Origin: Streptomyces sp. NBC_01275
GTDB lineage: Bacteria > Actinomycetota > Actinomycetes > Streptomycetales > Streptomycetaceae
DNA length: 64,000 bases
Direction of reading: 5' to 3'
NCBI RefSeq assembly: GCF_026340655.1
Contig: NZ_JAPEOZ010000001.1
Location: 2,976,001 to 3,040,000 of the forward strand
Position 1 is the stretch's first letter; every line of letters begins with the position of its first letter. The notes under the pieces were generated by a model. The model searched no databases, was not told the origin of the DNA, and worked only from the letters and a program-made list of their open reading frames with translations. A program made the position numbers and the translations under genes. Positions 17,532-25,364 of this stretch are shown here, one piece after another.

Positions 17532-18392
17532 TCAGGTGGAGCTGGCCTTCGGCCGGCGCTTCCTAGTGCGAGGGCGCCGCTTCGTGCTGGGGCTGGTCTC
17601 GTCCGTGGGCTGATCGTCCGCTTCACCGCTGTTCTCGTCGGCGGGACTCGCCTCCGGAGCTGAGTCGGGTTCGGGCTCGACACTCGGAGGCCGCGTGACT
17701 GCGGGTTCGAGTTCTTCGGCGGGTGCCGGGCCTCCCTCCTGGGCCTCGTCAACGGCGGGGCTTTCGGGCTGCTGATCGCTGCCAGGCACTGGGGTTGGAT
17801 CGTGCTCGATCGCCAGGTCGCTGTCGGCTGCAGGGCCAGTTTCGGTGTCGATGGCGGGCTCGGCTTCCCGACCGACGTCGTGCGGCGTCGTGTGTGCTTC
17901 CGGGCCACTGTCGCGCAGCGAGGTGCCCGTGGCCGGCGGGGCTTCACCCATCACTTGTGAGAGTGCGCTGTCGAACAGGTCTATCCACGGCCGGTGGCCG
18001 ACGTAGCGGGGTTTGTAGTCGAAGGCGGGGAGGAGGTCGTCTTCGAGGGTGCGCAGGATGATGAGTTCCGGGTCTTCGTCGGTTTCGGTGACGAGGGTGG
18101 TCGACTTGTTGTAACGGTGCCCTTCGGGGAGGCGCAGGGCGAACTGGGCCTCGCAGGTGGCTTGTTCGGCGACGGTGGCACCTTCGGGGAACGCGGGCGT
18201 GGCGTTGCCGGTGATCCAGAGTTGGACGGTGGTTCCGCCGAAGATGGGGCGGAAGCTGATGCCTCGTCCGTCGCTGTAGATGAGGTGGGCCGCGCCGTCG
18301 GCGGGCGCTTCGGCGTCGATCGCCCAGTCTCCGCCGAGGTTTTGGGCGAGGTTGGCCGCGGCTTCTCGGACTGCGGCGTCGGTGATGAGCAT
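17532..18392 (-). CDS. hypothetical phage protein with acidic Pro-rich tail
   Basis: This 286-residue protein has a folded N-terminal half, about residues 1-145 (LITDAAVREAAANLAQNLGG, then strands such as GISFRPIFGGTTVQLWI). A long disordered Pro/Glu/Asp-rich linker follows, then a basic tail KRRPRTRKRRPK. The acidic-then-basic tail could bind nucleic acid or a protein partner; no family is recognised. ATG 18392 has TTGGAG 8 bases upstream, in the shared leader motif of this prophage. Confidence 0.7.
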   Translation of the reverse strand: MLITDAAVREAAANLAQNLGGDWAIDAEAPADGAAHLIYSDGRGISFRPIFGGTTVQLWITGNATPAFPEGATVAEQATCEAQFALRLPEGHRYNKSTTLVTETDEDPELIILRTLEDDLLPAFDYKPRYVGHRPWIDLFDSALSQVMGEAPPATGTSLRDSGPEAHTTPHDVGREAEPAIDTETGPAADSDLAIEHDPTPVPGSDQQPESPAVDEAQEGGPAPAEELEPAVTRPPSVEPEPDSAPEASPADENSGEADDQPTDETSPSTKRRPRTRKRRPKASST

Positions 18393-18427
18393 GTGTGGTT
18401 CTCCAAGAGGTCTGCGGGTGAAGCGGC

Positions 18428-18452
18428 GGGCCCGCCCCTGTGGGGCGGGCCC
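18428..18452 (-). terminator. intergenic inverted repeat (11-bp stem)
   Basis: GGGCCCGCCCC pairs with GGGGCGGGCCC across a 3-base loop. It lies between the DUF4314 gene stop and the leader of the next gene. There is no U-tract, so it may attenuate or protect mRNA ends instead of fully terminating. Confidence 0.4.
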
Positions 18453-18459
18453 GGTGGGG

Positions 18460-18648
18460 CTAGGCGGGGCGCACTTCGTCGCCGTCGTCGAGGAGCATCG
18501 AAAGGGTGGAACCGCTGTCCCAGTCCACGGAGAGGATGGAGAGGCTGGCGTCGAACCGGTGGACGGTGCCTTCGTCGCCGGGTTTGAGTTCGGTGTGCGA
18601 GTCGGTGGTGTGCACGAGGGCGATGCGGTCGCCCTTCTTGTAGGTCAT
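18460..18648 (-). CDS. DUF4314 family protein
   Basis: This 62-residue protein reads MTYKKGDRIALVHTTDSHT then ELKPGDEGTVHRFD, the signature of DUF4314, a small SH3-like beta-barrel family common in actinophages and plasmids. Its role is unknown. ATG 18648 is chosen from the family N terminus; the frame runs 59 codons further upstream as Arg-rich noise. It sits in the early-region cluster behind promoter P1. Confidence 0.85.
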   Translation of the reverse strand: MTYKKGDRIALVHTTDSHTELKPGDEGTVHRFDASLSILSVDWDSGSTLSMLLDDGDEVRPA

Positions 18649-18697
18649 CTGCGCTCCAGTCGTGATGTGTTGTGGAAGTCGTGGCGGGCCGCCGGTT

Positions 18698-18719
18698 GGC
18701 CCCGTCGAATGACGGGGCC
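18698..18719 (-). terminator. intergenic inverted repeat (9-bp stem)
   Basis: GGCCCCGTC and GACGGGGCC pair across a GAAT loop, between the Cys-rich microprotein gene and the DUF4314 gene. It is one of a series of similar GC-rich hairpins between early prophage genes. Confidence 0.4.
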
Positions 18720-18734
18720 GTTGCTGGTCGCCTG

Positions 18735-18875
18735 TTAGGCGTCGTGGTCGCATGCCTCGGTAGGGCAGGCTCCGCAGTCGAAGCAGTGGTCGCAGGCGCA
18801 AGCGCCGCAGCCCTGTATCTGGCACCGGACGTCGCGGCTGCGGCAGTACGGGAAGGTGAACGGTGGCTCTTCCAT
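18735..18875 (-). CDS. Cys-rich microprotein (46 residues, 9 Cys)
   Basis: A short frame, ATG 18875 to TAA 18735, has AGGGGAG a few bases upstream of the start and lies directly behind promoter P1. The product has nine Cys, including GCGACACDHC, DCGACP and a final EACDHD. Spacing (CxxCxC, CxxC, CxxC) is compatible with one or two zinc or iron-sulfur sites. It resembles small phage metal-binding proteins but I cannot name a family. Confidence 0.6.
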   Translation of the reverse strand: MEEPPFTFPYCRSRDVRCQIQGCGACACDHCFDCGACPTEACDHDA

Positions 18876-18889
18876 GACTCCCCTGATGG

Positions 18890-18921
18890 TTCTATTCTAT
18901 ATGCATTCAAGGAGGGTTCAA
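18890..18921 (-). promoter_or_regulatory. prophage early promoter P1
   Basis: The minus strand has TTGAAC (-35), 16 bases, TAGAAT (-10), inside the repeated block AATGCATATAGAATAGAA (18890-18907). The block is conserved beyond the -10, so it probably includes an operator. The predicted start lies just before the Cys-rich microprotein gene's ribosome-binding site. Confidence 0.65.
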
Positions 18922-18957
18922 GATCTCCTAAGAGAGATTTCGAAGAGTTTCCGCAGT

Positions 18958-20013
18958 TCAGGCCGCTACGTCGCGTATCAGAGCTTCGACCTTCTGGATG
19001 GCCGCGAGGAAGGCGGCCTGCGAGTGAAGCCGATCGCGCCGTTCCAGAGACTCGCGCGCTTCCCGAGCAGCCCTCGCCTGCACGTTGCCCTCGTGCAGGG
19101 TGTCTCCGCACCCGATGAGCACGTGCGGGCCAAGGTCCCAGAGGATCGCGTTGACGGCAGCGCCCGCCGCCGCGAGGGGGTCGATGTCCGTCAGCGACCA
19201 TCCGAACTGGTGCGGGTCGATGCCGCGTTCGCGCATGACCTGTGCGGCGGCGCGATACATGCCGCCGGTCCCGCCCGCGGGCTCGTCGAACTTCACGCCG
19301 GGCTCAAGCGGCATGTCGTCGAGCATCATTCTGGCCATCAGGTAGGCGACATCCGGCGGCGTGTGTATCTCCGCGAGTGCATCGTGAGCACCCTCGGAGC
19401 GCATGACGGCAAGCAGGGTTCCGATCACGTCGGTGGTGGAGCGGAGATCGGGGTCATCGCTTGTGGTCAGGTGCAGGAGCCCGTTGGTGAGCGCGGCCTC
19501 GACGACGGCTCGTACGGCAGCGGCTCGCCGAGCGTCGGGCTTCTCGTCGTCGACCCACTTGTGCAAGGGCGTGGCCCGGTCGATGAGGTCAGGGCGCATG
19601 ATCCACCAGCGGGCCCAGCACTCGCGGAAAGCGGCCAGCAGCTCGGTGTCGTCGAGGCCGAGCCACCAGTCGGCGGCAAGGTACGCGTCCGGACCGCGTA
19701 GGGGCCACAGGGCGAGCGCGGCGACCGTGCCGATGGGGATTTCGATGCTGCTCCCCCCGTACGCCTGATGCCAGGCGTAGCTGACGCCTTCCGCCAGGTC
19801 GAAGGCGTGGGCGTGCGGGTTCCTCTGTGACGGGCGGTAGTGGCCCGTGCGCTTGACCGCGGCGAGCGCGGGGCGGGGCTGAGTGGCGATCGTGACGGGT
19901 TGGGGCGCTGGCAGCAGATCGGTGAGGAATCTGCGGGGCGGTGTCGCGGGGACGGCTGGGGCGGGCTGTTCTTCGGGCTCGCCGGCGTCGGCGAACAGGT
20001 CGAGTTGGCTCAT
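18958..20013 (-). CDS. N6-adenine DNA methyltransferase-like protein (HsdM type)
   Basis: This 351-residue protein has the SAM-binding part of N6 DNA methylases: HTPPDVAYLMARMML at about 217-231, then motif I DEPAGGTGGMY at 243-253 (family: DPACGTGG), and a following TDIDPLAAAGAAVN strand-helix. The catalytic (N/D)PPY/F motif expected after GCGDTL is not present, and the protein ends soon after in a charged helix. It may be a non-catalytic SAM-binding or DNA-binding relative. ATG 20013 is chosen over upstream codons that read a GC-rich palindrome. Confidence 0.75.
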   Translation of the reverse strand: MSQLDLFADAGEPEEQPAPAVPATPPRRFLTDLLPAPQPVTIATQPRPALAAVKRTGHYRPSQRNPHAHAFDLAEGVSYAWHQAYGGSSIEIPIGTVAALALWPLRGPDAYLAADWWLGLDDTELLAAFRECWARWWIMRPDLIDRATPLHKWVDDEKPDARRAAAVRAVVEAALTNGLLHLTTSDDPDLRSTTDVIGTLLAVMRSEGAHDALAEIHTPPDVAYLMARMMLDDMPLEPGVKFDEPAGGTGGMYRAAAQVMRERGIDPHQFGWSLTDIDPLAAAGAAVNAILWDLGPHVLIGCGDTLHEGNVQARAAREARESLERRDRLHSQAAFLAAIQKVEALIRDVAA

Positions 20014-20040
20014 GCGGTCTCCTAGATCGATCGTGGCGGC

Positions 20041-20066
20041 CCGTGGCGGCCCGCGGGCCGCCACGG
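20041..20066 (-). terminator. perfect 26-base palindrome between genes
   Basis: The 26 bases from 20041 to 20066 are a perfect inverted repeat centred on CCCGCGGG. It lies between the stop at 20075 and the methyltransferase start at 20013. It could form an mRNA hairpin that blocks read-through or exonucleases. Confidence 0.4.
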
Positions 20067-20074
20067 GATGAAGG

Positions 20075-20674
20075 TCAGCGCGCTGCGCGCTGCATGCGCC
20101 GGAGCGTGGCGGCGGCCTCTTCCGTGCGACCCGTCGCCGAGTGCGCGGCGTGCCGCAACAGCTCGGTCAGTTCCTCGGTGGTGACCTGGGCGAGCAGGTC
20201 CGTGAGGCTGAGGTGACGTTGATCAGCGAGGCGGTAGGGGTATCCAAGAGCCAGGGTGAGCACGACGCCGGAGATGAGCTGGTCCGTGCATTCAGCGCAG
20301 AGGCCGAGCTGACGACCGATGCGGTGGATAGCGTCGGCGTCGGCGAGGAGAGACGTCTTCGGTATGGCCTCGTGGGCAAGCCTGGCTGTTTCCTGCTCCC
20401 GCTGTACGAACGCCTCCCAGTTCAGGCGGGCGTCGGCTTCTCGGCCCTCGGCCTTGAGGGCGGCGCTCGCGAGGGTGGCCTCGAAGCGGGGGGTCGAGAG
20501 GGACAGCAGGACGTACTGATCGGGCGTGAGTCCGGTGTAGGCCACGGCGGGGTTGTGGGATTCACCGCTGAAATGGTGAAGGATGACCAGTAGGGCGGCC
20601 TCGACCGTGGTGGGGCGGAGGCTCAAGCGGCTCACGACGCTCGCGCACAGGTCCTTCAGTATGTCGGGGTTCAT
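20075..20674 (-). CDS. hypothetical helical phage protein
   Basis: This 199-residue protein is predicted mostly helical (DILKDLCASVVSRLSL, FEATLASAALKAEGREADARLNWEAFVQREQ). It has no transmembrane segment and only two Cys close together (LCAEC). I do not recognise a family. ATG 20674 follows TTGGAGA by 6 bases; the frame upstream is Arg/Pro-rich. It is probably in one operon with the genes at 20692 and 21015. Confidence 0.65.
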   Translation of the reverse strand: MNPDILKDLCASVVSRLSLRPTTVEAALLVILHHFSGESHNPAVAYTGLTPDQYVLLSLSTPRFEATLASAALKAEGREADARLNWEAFVQREQETARLAHEAIPKTSLLADADAIHRIGRQLGLCAECTDQLISGVVLTLALGYPYRLADQRHLSLTDLLAQVTTEELTELLRHAAHSATGRTEEAAATLRRMQRAAR

Positions 20675-20691
20675 GTCATTCTCCAATGGGG

Positions 20692-20976
20692 TTAGTTGGG
20701 CCGTTGGTTGGCGGCGAGGTAGGCCTCTGCGGTGGCATGGCGGGCCGGGTTGGTGACGAGTCCTTCGGCCCAGATCCGGCCGGCGATCTCTGCGGCGGCG
20801 TCTTGGTCGGGCGCGGCGATGACATAGGCGAGCTGACCGGATGCCTCCAGTTCGGCGCACCGTTTGTCATGGGCGGCGTCGTCGCTGGGAGGGGGCTCGA
20901 CAGCGGTGATGGTCATCTCGGCGGGGGTCGGTTCGTGGTAGTTGACCCACCACTGCGGGTCGGGTGGACTGGTCAC
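20692..20976 (-). CDS. hypothetical phage protein (94 residues)
   Basis: GTG 20976 has GAAGGAG 6 bases upstream, much better than the in-frame ATG further out. The product (SPPDPQWWVNYHEPTPAEM..., then a helical LAYVIAAPDQDAAAEIAGRI segment) has no known domain. The WW-containing N terminus and acidic linker suggest a short folded module after a flexible start. It lies in the P2 operon. Confidence 0.6.
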   Translation of the reverse strand: MTSPPDPQWWVNYHEPTPAEMTITAVEPPPSDDAAHDKRCAELEASGQLAYVIAAPDQDAAAEIAGRIWAEGLVTNPARHATAEAYLAANQRPN

Positions 20977-21014
20977 GGTTCTCCTTCGGGGTACTGCGGG
21001 GGCCAACTGGCGTG

Positions 21015-21362
21015 TCATGGCTGGGGGTTCGGGGAGGGGCAGCGCGCGTGGACCTCCGCCATGACTCCGGCGATGTAGTCCATGAGGGTTCGGATCTGCT
21101 TCCTGTCGCCGCCTAGAAACAGGGCCAGGTCGAAGACCTCGGAGGCGGCGGTGTAGTCGAGGAGCTGCCGGTACTGCTCGACGGTGAGGGTGATCAGCTC
21201 CTCCGGGCGCAGCGCCCAGGCGGCGACGGCGGCGTTTTCGGCGAGGCGCAGGGCAGCGCGCAGCGTCTCGTCGTCCGGCGAGCGGGTCACGAGGATCAGG
21301 AACATGGCGCCGAAGTGGTGTTCGGGTGTGTTGAGCGTCGGTATCGAGGGGCGGGCGGACAT
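21015..21362 (-). CDS. hypothetical phage protein (115 residues)
   Basis: ATG 21362 is preceded by GGAGG and lies about 40 bases from promoter P2, making it the first gene of that operon. The sequence is helical (DETLRAALRLAENAAVAAWALRPEE, VEQYRQLLDYTAASEVFDLALFL) with no membrane segment. No family is recognised. A much longer overlapping frame on the same strand is Arg-rich noise. Confidence 0.65.
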   Translation of the reverse strand: MSARPSIPTLNTPEHHFGAMFLILVTRSPDDETLRAALRLAENAAVAAWALRPEELITLTVEQYRQLLDYTAASEVFDLALFLGGDRKQIRTLMDYIAGVMAEVHARCPSPNPQP

Positions 21363-21399
21363 GGGTGCCTCCGGTTGGGATGCGAGCCACCCCGAATGC

Positions 21400-21417
21400 T
21401 TCTTTTCTATATGCATT
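21400..21417 (-). promoter_or_regulatory. prophage early promoter/operator P2
   Basis: The minus strand carries AATGCATATAGAAAAGAA, 17 of 18 bases identical to the P1 block. No strong -35 is visible, so it may need an activator or act mainly as an operator. It precedes the 21362-20075 gene group. Confidence 0.55.
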
Positions 21418-21460
21418 CCAGGTAGGGGGCGGCCACTTCTCGGACAGACAAGGGGGAGGG

Positions 21461-22531
21461 TCAGGCCTGAACGATGTCCACGACGAGCGCGGTGGCGTTG
21501 TCGGGGAACTCGTCCGCGCTGGCGGCTATCGCGTCGTCGACGACCAGGGCGGCGGCGCCCTTCGCGTCGTCGGCGAGGTCGAGGATGCCGCCGACGTCTT
21601 GACCTCGTTCTTCGAGCGGCGCGTACGCGCCGTCGGTGCACAACAGCAGTCGGCGTGTGTGACCTCTCTCGATGGTGGCCGCGCCGATGTCGCCGTTCAT
21701 CACGCAGGAGGTGATGAAGTTCCGGTCGTACGGCCCGGGGGTGCGCCCTCGGCTGCGCAGGTCCTGGGCGTAATTGTGATCGTGGGTGACGGGCTGGGAT
21801 ATGCCGATCGGGGCCAGTCGGTAGGCCCGCGCGTCTCCGCACCAGGCGACGTGGATGAGGGGCGACCGATGGTCGGCCACGGCAACGACGGCGACGGCGC
21901 TCGGGTCGGTGCGGGGGTCGAAGTCCCACCGCAGTTCGTTGCGAGCCTGCACTCGCGCCGCCGCGAGGGCGCGGGCGGGGCTGCCGTGCCGGGCTGCCTC
22001 CCGGGCAATGAGGGGGGCGAACCTTTGGGCGAAGTGGTGGACTTCGAGCCTGTCGCCGATTCCGTCGAGGACGGCGAAGGCCCACCGGCCGGTGTTCTTG
22101 TTCCGATTGATCGCGTAAGAGTCGCATTGGTAGTTCCGGCCGCCGCAGTGCTGGACCGCGCTCACCTTGAAGCCGATGGTCGTCGCCCCGGAGAGCAGAC
22201 CCGCTGCACGCTGGATTGCCTCGGCGCTGAGTTCGGGCAGAGGCGTGAGGTCGCCGGCGTGGTTGGTCGCACCGGTGATCACGACGGGGCCTCGCAGGAG
22301 GGGCGGCCGGCTTCCCCCGGTGATGCTCATCCACGCCTGCCGGGCGACGTCGTTCACCGACTCGGTGCCGTGTCCGGCGTGGACGACCGCCCGGCGGCCG
22401 AGTTGGTGTGCACGAGGGTCTTCGACGTAGAAGCCGATGCAGCGGAGTTGGTCGGCATGGCGCGAGTCGAGCAACAGTTCTTCGACTTCACCATTCGGGG
22501 AGACGAGCAGGGCGGGTGTCGTGGCGATCAC
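21461..22531 (-). CDS. PP2C-family protein phosphatase with DUF3846-like N terminus
   Basis: The C-terminal part, from about residue 123 of 356, is a PPM/PP2C phosphatase: CDSYAINRN at the first metal-binding segment, AFAVLDGIGD (family DGxGG), LLLCTDGAYAPLEE and the final DNATALVVDI. These hold the Asp residues that bind the two metals. Residues 1-115 (ALLVSPNGEVEELLL..., GPVVITGATN) resemble DUF3846. Such a fusion suggests a phage regulator acting on host phosphoproteins, but the target is unknown. I chose GTG 22531, where the DUF3846-like part begins; it overlaps the upstream gene by 44 bases. A longer frame upstream is noise. Confidence 0.75.
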   Translation of the reverse strand: MIATTPALLVSPNGEVEELLLDSRHADQLRCIGFYVEDPRAHQLGRRAVVHAGHGTESVNDVARQAWMSITGGSRPPLLRGPVVITGATNHAGDLTPLPELSAEAIQRAAGLLSGATTIGFKVSAVQHCGGRNYQCDSYAINRNKNTGRWAFAVLDGIGDRLEVHHFAQRFAPLIAREAARHGSPARALAAARVQARNELRWDFDPRTDPSAVAVVAVADHRSPLIHVAWCGDARAYRLAPIGISQPVTHDHNYAQDLRSRGRTPGPYDRNFITSCVMNGDIGAATIERGHTRRLLLCTDGAYAPLEERGQDVGGILDLADDAKGAAALVVDDAIAASADEFPDNATALVVDIVQA

Positions 22532-22928
22532 TGGAGAAGTCCAATCGGCGAGGGGGAAGGCCCCGAGGGTTGGCAGGAAGAGGGACCGCGACGTCACGCG
22601 GGTCGGCCAGCGGGTGAACGTAGTAGTAGCCGGGCGGGTGCGTGCGCAGGTCCGCGATCCGAGCGAGGAAGCACAGATCAGCGGTGAGCTTGTCCCAGAT
22701 CGGGTCCGACTGCTTTTGCAGGTCGAACCGGAGAAGGAGCCGTCCGTCATCGCCGTGCAGACGCCACAGGGCATACCCGGGGTCGTCGCGGGTGGCGACG
22801 AGAGTCCTGATGCGCGGCTCGATCGCTACTGCCGTCACGGCCATGCGTCTCAGTACGGCGAGAGCGAGGTTGCGAGTGGCCTCACACACCCGCCGGTCCG
22901 CGAGCGGGCAGGGGTCTTGCGCTTGCAT
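22488..22928 (-). CDS. hypothetical phage protein (146 residues)
   Basis: ATG 22928 follows AAGGAGG by 4 bases. The protein has a helical N-terminal part (RRVCEATRNLALAVLRRMAV), then strands (YALWRLHGDDGRLLLRFDLQ) and a GYYYVHPLADPRDV segment. No family is recognised. Its 3' end overlaps the start of the PP2C gene, so the two are probably translationally coupled. Confidence 0.6.
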   Translation of the reverse strand: MQAQDPCPLADRRVCEATRNLALAVLRRMAVTAVAIEPRIRTLVATRDDPGYALWRLHGDDGRLLLRFDLQKQSDPIWDKLTADLCFLARIADLRTHPPGYYYVHPLADPRDVAVPLPANPRGLPPRRLDFSSDRHDTRPARLPEW

Positions 22929-23000
22929 GTGCCTCCTTGGCGTTGGGTCGCCCAGCGGCCGGGATGTGATGATCACCGGCCGCCGGGCGAAATCGTTGGG

Positions 23001-23324
23001 CTAGTTGGCTCCGCCCATGGCCCAGTGGACGCCCCGCTTCTCGTCTGCCTCCTGGCGGCGGTGCAGCGCGAGGCGAGCGTCGCGCTCCTCGGCGCTCTCC
23101 TGCCACATGCGGATGTCGGCGATGTCCACGTGTCGGTACTGATCGGCGACGATCGCGGCGGCAGCCTCCGCACCGAGGGCTTCCTCGCCGTTGTTCAGGA
23201 AGGTCCCCGCCCCTCCCGTGTGACGGCCGGGAAGCTTGGTCCAGGAGCACTGGGGGTTGCAGGTGCAGCGATAGGTGTAGCTGATCTTCCAACGGCGACT
23301 GTTCAGTTGCTCTTCGCGGTTCAC
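23001..23324 (-). CDS. hypothetical phage protein with N-terminal CxCxxxC motif
   Basis: This 107-residue protein begins with RRWKISYTYRCTCNPQCSW, where three Cys in a strand-rich segment could bind metal, and continues with a helical charged region (RDARLALHRRQEADEKRGVHW). No family is recognised. It is the second gene behind promoter P3. Confidence 0.6.
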   Translation of the reverse strand: MNREEQLNSRRWKISYTYRCTCNPQCSWTKLPGRHTGGAGTFLNNGEEALGAEAAAAIVADQYRHVDIADIRMWQESAEERDARLALHRRQEADEKRGVHWAMGGAN

Positions 23325-23339
23325 AGAAGCCCTCCTCCC

Positions 23340-23642
23340 TCAGCCGACGGGGATGGCGGAGTTCTGCAGGTCCAGGAAGATGCAGGCGGCTGCGGCCGTG
23401 GGCATGTGGTCGGCCACGATCTGACCGTCCCCATCCCAAGTGAGGAGTTGGATCACGACATCGAGCAGCGGTTCGGGGAGCATCTGCCGCCAGTTGTCGT
23501 AGTCGGTTCCGGGGAACCACTCCTTGCAGGTCCGCCGGAGGGAACCCGCGATTGCCTCGGCCAGCCGGTCCGCTTGGGCGGGACTGATCTGCTCGGTGCT
23601 CAGGCGATGGCGGATGCCCTCGGGGCTGAAGGGGTCTGTCAC
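23340..23642 (-). CDS. hypothetical phage protein (100 residues)
   Basis: First gene after promoter P3. The start ATG 23642 has AGGAGA upstream. The sequence is helical (AQADRLAEAIAGSLRRTCKEWF, DNWRQMLPEPLLDVVIQLLTWDGDG) and soluble. No family is recognised. Confidence 0.6.
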   Translation of the reverse strand: MTDPFSPEGIRHRLSTEQISPAQADRLAEAIAGSLRRTCKEWFPGTDYDNWRQMLPEPLLDVVIQLLTWDGDGQIVADHMPTAAAACIFLDLQNSAIPVG

Positions 23643-23689
23643 GGTCTCTCCTGACGGTTCAAGAAGGGGGTCGCTCCCCGTTCTTCTGG

Positions 23690-23707
23690 TTCTATTCTAT
23701 ATGCATT
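23690..23707 (-). promoter_or_regulatory. prophage early promoter/operator P3
   Basis: Exact copy of the block AATGCATATAGAATAGAA on the minus strand, 48 bases upstream of the gene starting at 23642. The -35 region is weak (CTTTCC at 17 bases). Confidence 0.6.
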
Positions 23708-23755
23708 CGGGAGGGAGGAAAGATTTCCGGCGAATTTTCTTGATCACCGGGGGCT

Positions 23756-24439
23756 TTATTTCCGCAGGCCAGCAGCCATGTCCGCAGAGGTGAGGTCGCG
23801 TACGTGGAGGACGAGCCGCGCTCCCTCGACCACGTGCCCCATGCGCATGTCCGGGCCGACGACGCGCGTGTGGTCGTCGTCGTCCAGGACGCCTTGGTCC
23901 ACCAGCCCGTCGATGCACGCCTTGAAGCTGGGGTACCAGTTGGCGGGGTCTCTCCTCTGTCTGTCCTCGGGGTGCAGGACGCCGATGATGTGGACCCGTT
24001 CCAGGTGTGGCACTGCGCGCGAGGCGGCCCAGGCCGCGCGCCGCAGCACCCTGGTGATCTCCGCGCGTTTGTGGTGGTGGAGCCGCTGGTTGGCGTTCAG
24101 GAGCGTCAGCCGGGGTGGCAGCGCGACCCTGAACTGGCGACCGGGCATCCCCTCGAACCAGTCTGGTTCCTCCTCGCCCGGAACACCGACCGGGGGAACT
24201 GCTGTGGGCGCTGCCAACTCTGCTGTATCGGGGGCGTATCCGCTGCGACGCGGCACGCCGGCGTTGGTGAAGGCCGACGCGTGCAAGGCGGAGATCAGCA
24301 TGAGGCGGCGCCTCCGGCCAGTCGCGGCGTCTGCGACCAGGGCGCGCATGTCCCCCGGCTTGTACTGCTCGATCCGTATGCGGATGCTGTCCCGCGGGTC
24401 GCAGGCCGCGAAGATCCGTCCGGGCTTGATATGGGTCAC
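23756..24439 (-). CDS. RusA-type Holliday junction resolvase with N-terminal KOW-like domain
   Basis: The C-terminal half of this 227-residue protein is RusA: PPRLTLLNANQRLHHHKRAEITR, then RRDPANWYPSFKACIDGLVDQGVLDDDD, which carries the catalytic Asp residues of the family (the D of RDPAN and the DDDD). RusA resolves Holliday junctions in phage recombination. Residues 1-70 (GRIFAACDPRDSIRIRI ... PRRSGY) match a small KOW-like domain usually found as a separate actinophage gene. GTG 24439 overlaps the upstream stop (GTGA). It belongs with Sak4 and the RecB-like nuclease at 31-33 kb. Confidence 0.85.
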   Translation of the reverse strand: MTHIKPGRIFAACDPRDSIRIRIEQYKPGDMRALVADAATGRRRRLMLISALHASAFTNAGVPRRSGYAPDTAELAAPTAVPPVGVPGEEEPDWFEGMPGRQFRVALPPRLTLLNANQRLHHHKRAEITRVLRRAAWAASRAVPHLERVHIIGVLHPEDRQRRDPANWYPSFKACIDGLVDQGVLDDDDHTRVVGPDMRMGHVVEGARLVLHVRDLTSADMAAGLRK

Positions 24440-24660
24440 CTGCGGCCCCGGTCGACGAGATCCGACAGTGCCTTCGCCGCCACCGCCGCCGGCCACGCGA
24501 CGATGACCACCGCGAGGTACAAGGCGACGGCGCCCGGCCGCAGTTGGCAGACCAGTCTCAGGATCGGGTCGTGGGCGAGCAGCCTCCGGAAGGCGTCCGC
24601 CAGGACCACGATTCCCGCTGCCCATGCGAGCAGGGCGAGCAGGGCGAGCACGCTGGTCAC
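24436..24660 (-). CDS. small two-span membrane protein
   Basis: This 74-residue protein has two hydrophobic helices, SVLALLALLAWAAGIVVLADAF and PGAVALYLAVVIVAWPAAVA, joined by a short basic loop. GTG 24660 has GGTGGAG 4 bases upstream and overlaps the previous stop. It lies among early genes, so a holin role is unlikely. Function unknown. Confidence 0.6.
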   Translation of the reverse strand: MTSVLALLALLAWAAGIVVLADAFRRLLAHDPILRLVCQLRPGAVALYLAVVIVAWPAAVAAKALSDLVDRGRR

Positions 24661-25004
24661 GACTCCACCTTTCTGGTGTCGACGTGAACCCAGACGGTAC
24701 GAAGGACGCGGGCTCGGGCCAGGCGCAGGGCAAGGGAAGCGGTACGGCCGTTCCGGTGCGCGGCGAAGCCCGCGCAGATGGCGGGGGCCTCGGTGCCGAG
24801 CGTGGCGTGGCAGACGATGTGCCCCTCCTCGGCGATGGCGTTGGCGATCATCTCTGCCACGCGCCCCTCTTCCAGGTGCATCAGGTTTCCCGGCCGGAAG
24901 ATGCACGTGCCGCATCGCCCCGCGCAGATCCGGACGCTCCATGTCGCCGGGTCGGCAACATCGTGGCGCAGTCCGTCGGACGAGTAGGTGGCAGAGCTGG
25001 TCAT
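24657..25004 (-). CDS. phage Cys-rich putative metal-binding protein
   Basis: This 115-residue protein has RICAGRCGTCIFRPGNLM, then HIVCHATLGTEAPAICAGF. Four or five Cys in this layout (CxxxCxxC ... C ... C) are typical of an actinophage family found beside WhiB-like and recombination genes; a zinc or iron-sulfur site is likely. Function unknown. It overlaps both neighbours by 4 bases. Confidence 0.7.
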   Translation of the reverse strand: MTSSATYSSDGLRHDVADPATWSVRICAGRCGTCIFRPGNLMHLEEGRVAEMIANAIAEEGHIVCHATLGTEAPAICAGFAAHRNGRTASLALRLARARVLRTVWVHVDTRKVES

Positions 25005-25345
25005 CGATCGGCCCCCGGAGTGGCGGCGCGAACTGCCTCACCGGTCGCTGCCAGCAGCATCTCCATCGGGTGCGCCTCCGGGGTGCCCCCGTTCGTCGGC
25101 ATGACCGGCACAGACCAGGTTCCGGGTTGGCCCGGGACCTCTCTCCAGCCGTTCACCGCGTCCGGGGTTCGGGCGTCGGGTCGGATCATGTAGCCGTGCT
25201 CGATCAGCCGGTGACCGGCGCTGGCCGGGCGGAAGCTGTCCCAGTCGAAGAAGAGGTGCACCAAGTAGGCACCGTGGTCCTCGTCCAGAACTCGAATCCG
25301 GTAGCCGTCCGGCGTGCCGGTGCATATGGCGGTCAGGTGCTTCAC
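25001..25345 (-). CDS. hypothetical phage protein (114 residues)
   Basis: GTG 25345 follows GAGAGGA at normal spacing. The sequence is strand-rich (YRIRVLDEDHGAYLVHLFFDWDSFRP) and ends with a helical PMEMLLAATGEAVRAA segment. It overlaps the next gene by 4 bases. No family is recognised. Confidence 0.6.
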   Translation of the reverse strand: MKHLTAICTGTPDGYRIRVLDEDHGAYLVHLFFDWDSFRPASAGHRLIEHGYMIRPDARTPDAVNGWREVPGQPGTWSVPVMPTNGGTPEAHPMEMLLAATGEAVRAATPGADR

Positions 25346-25364
25346 TGCGATTCCTCTCGGTTGG

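Noticed and set aside
20041..20066. Perfect palindrome as a phage attachment site
   Set aside because: It lies between two early genes, has no tRNA or integrase nearby, and similar hairpins occur in several gaps.
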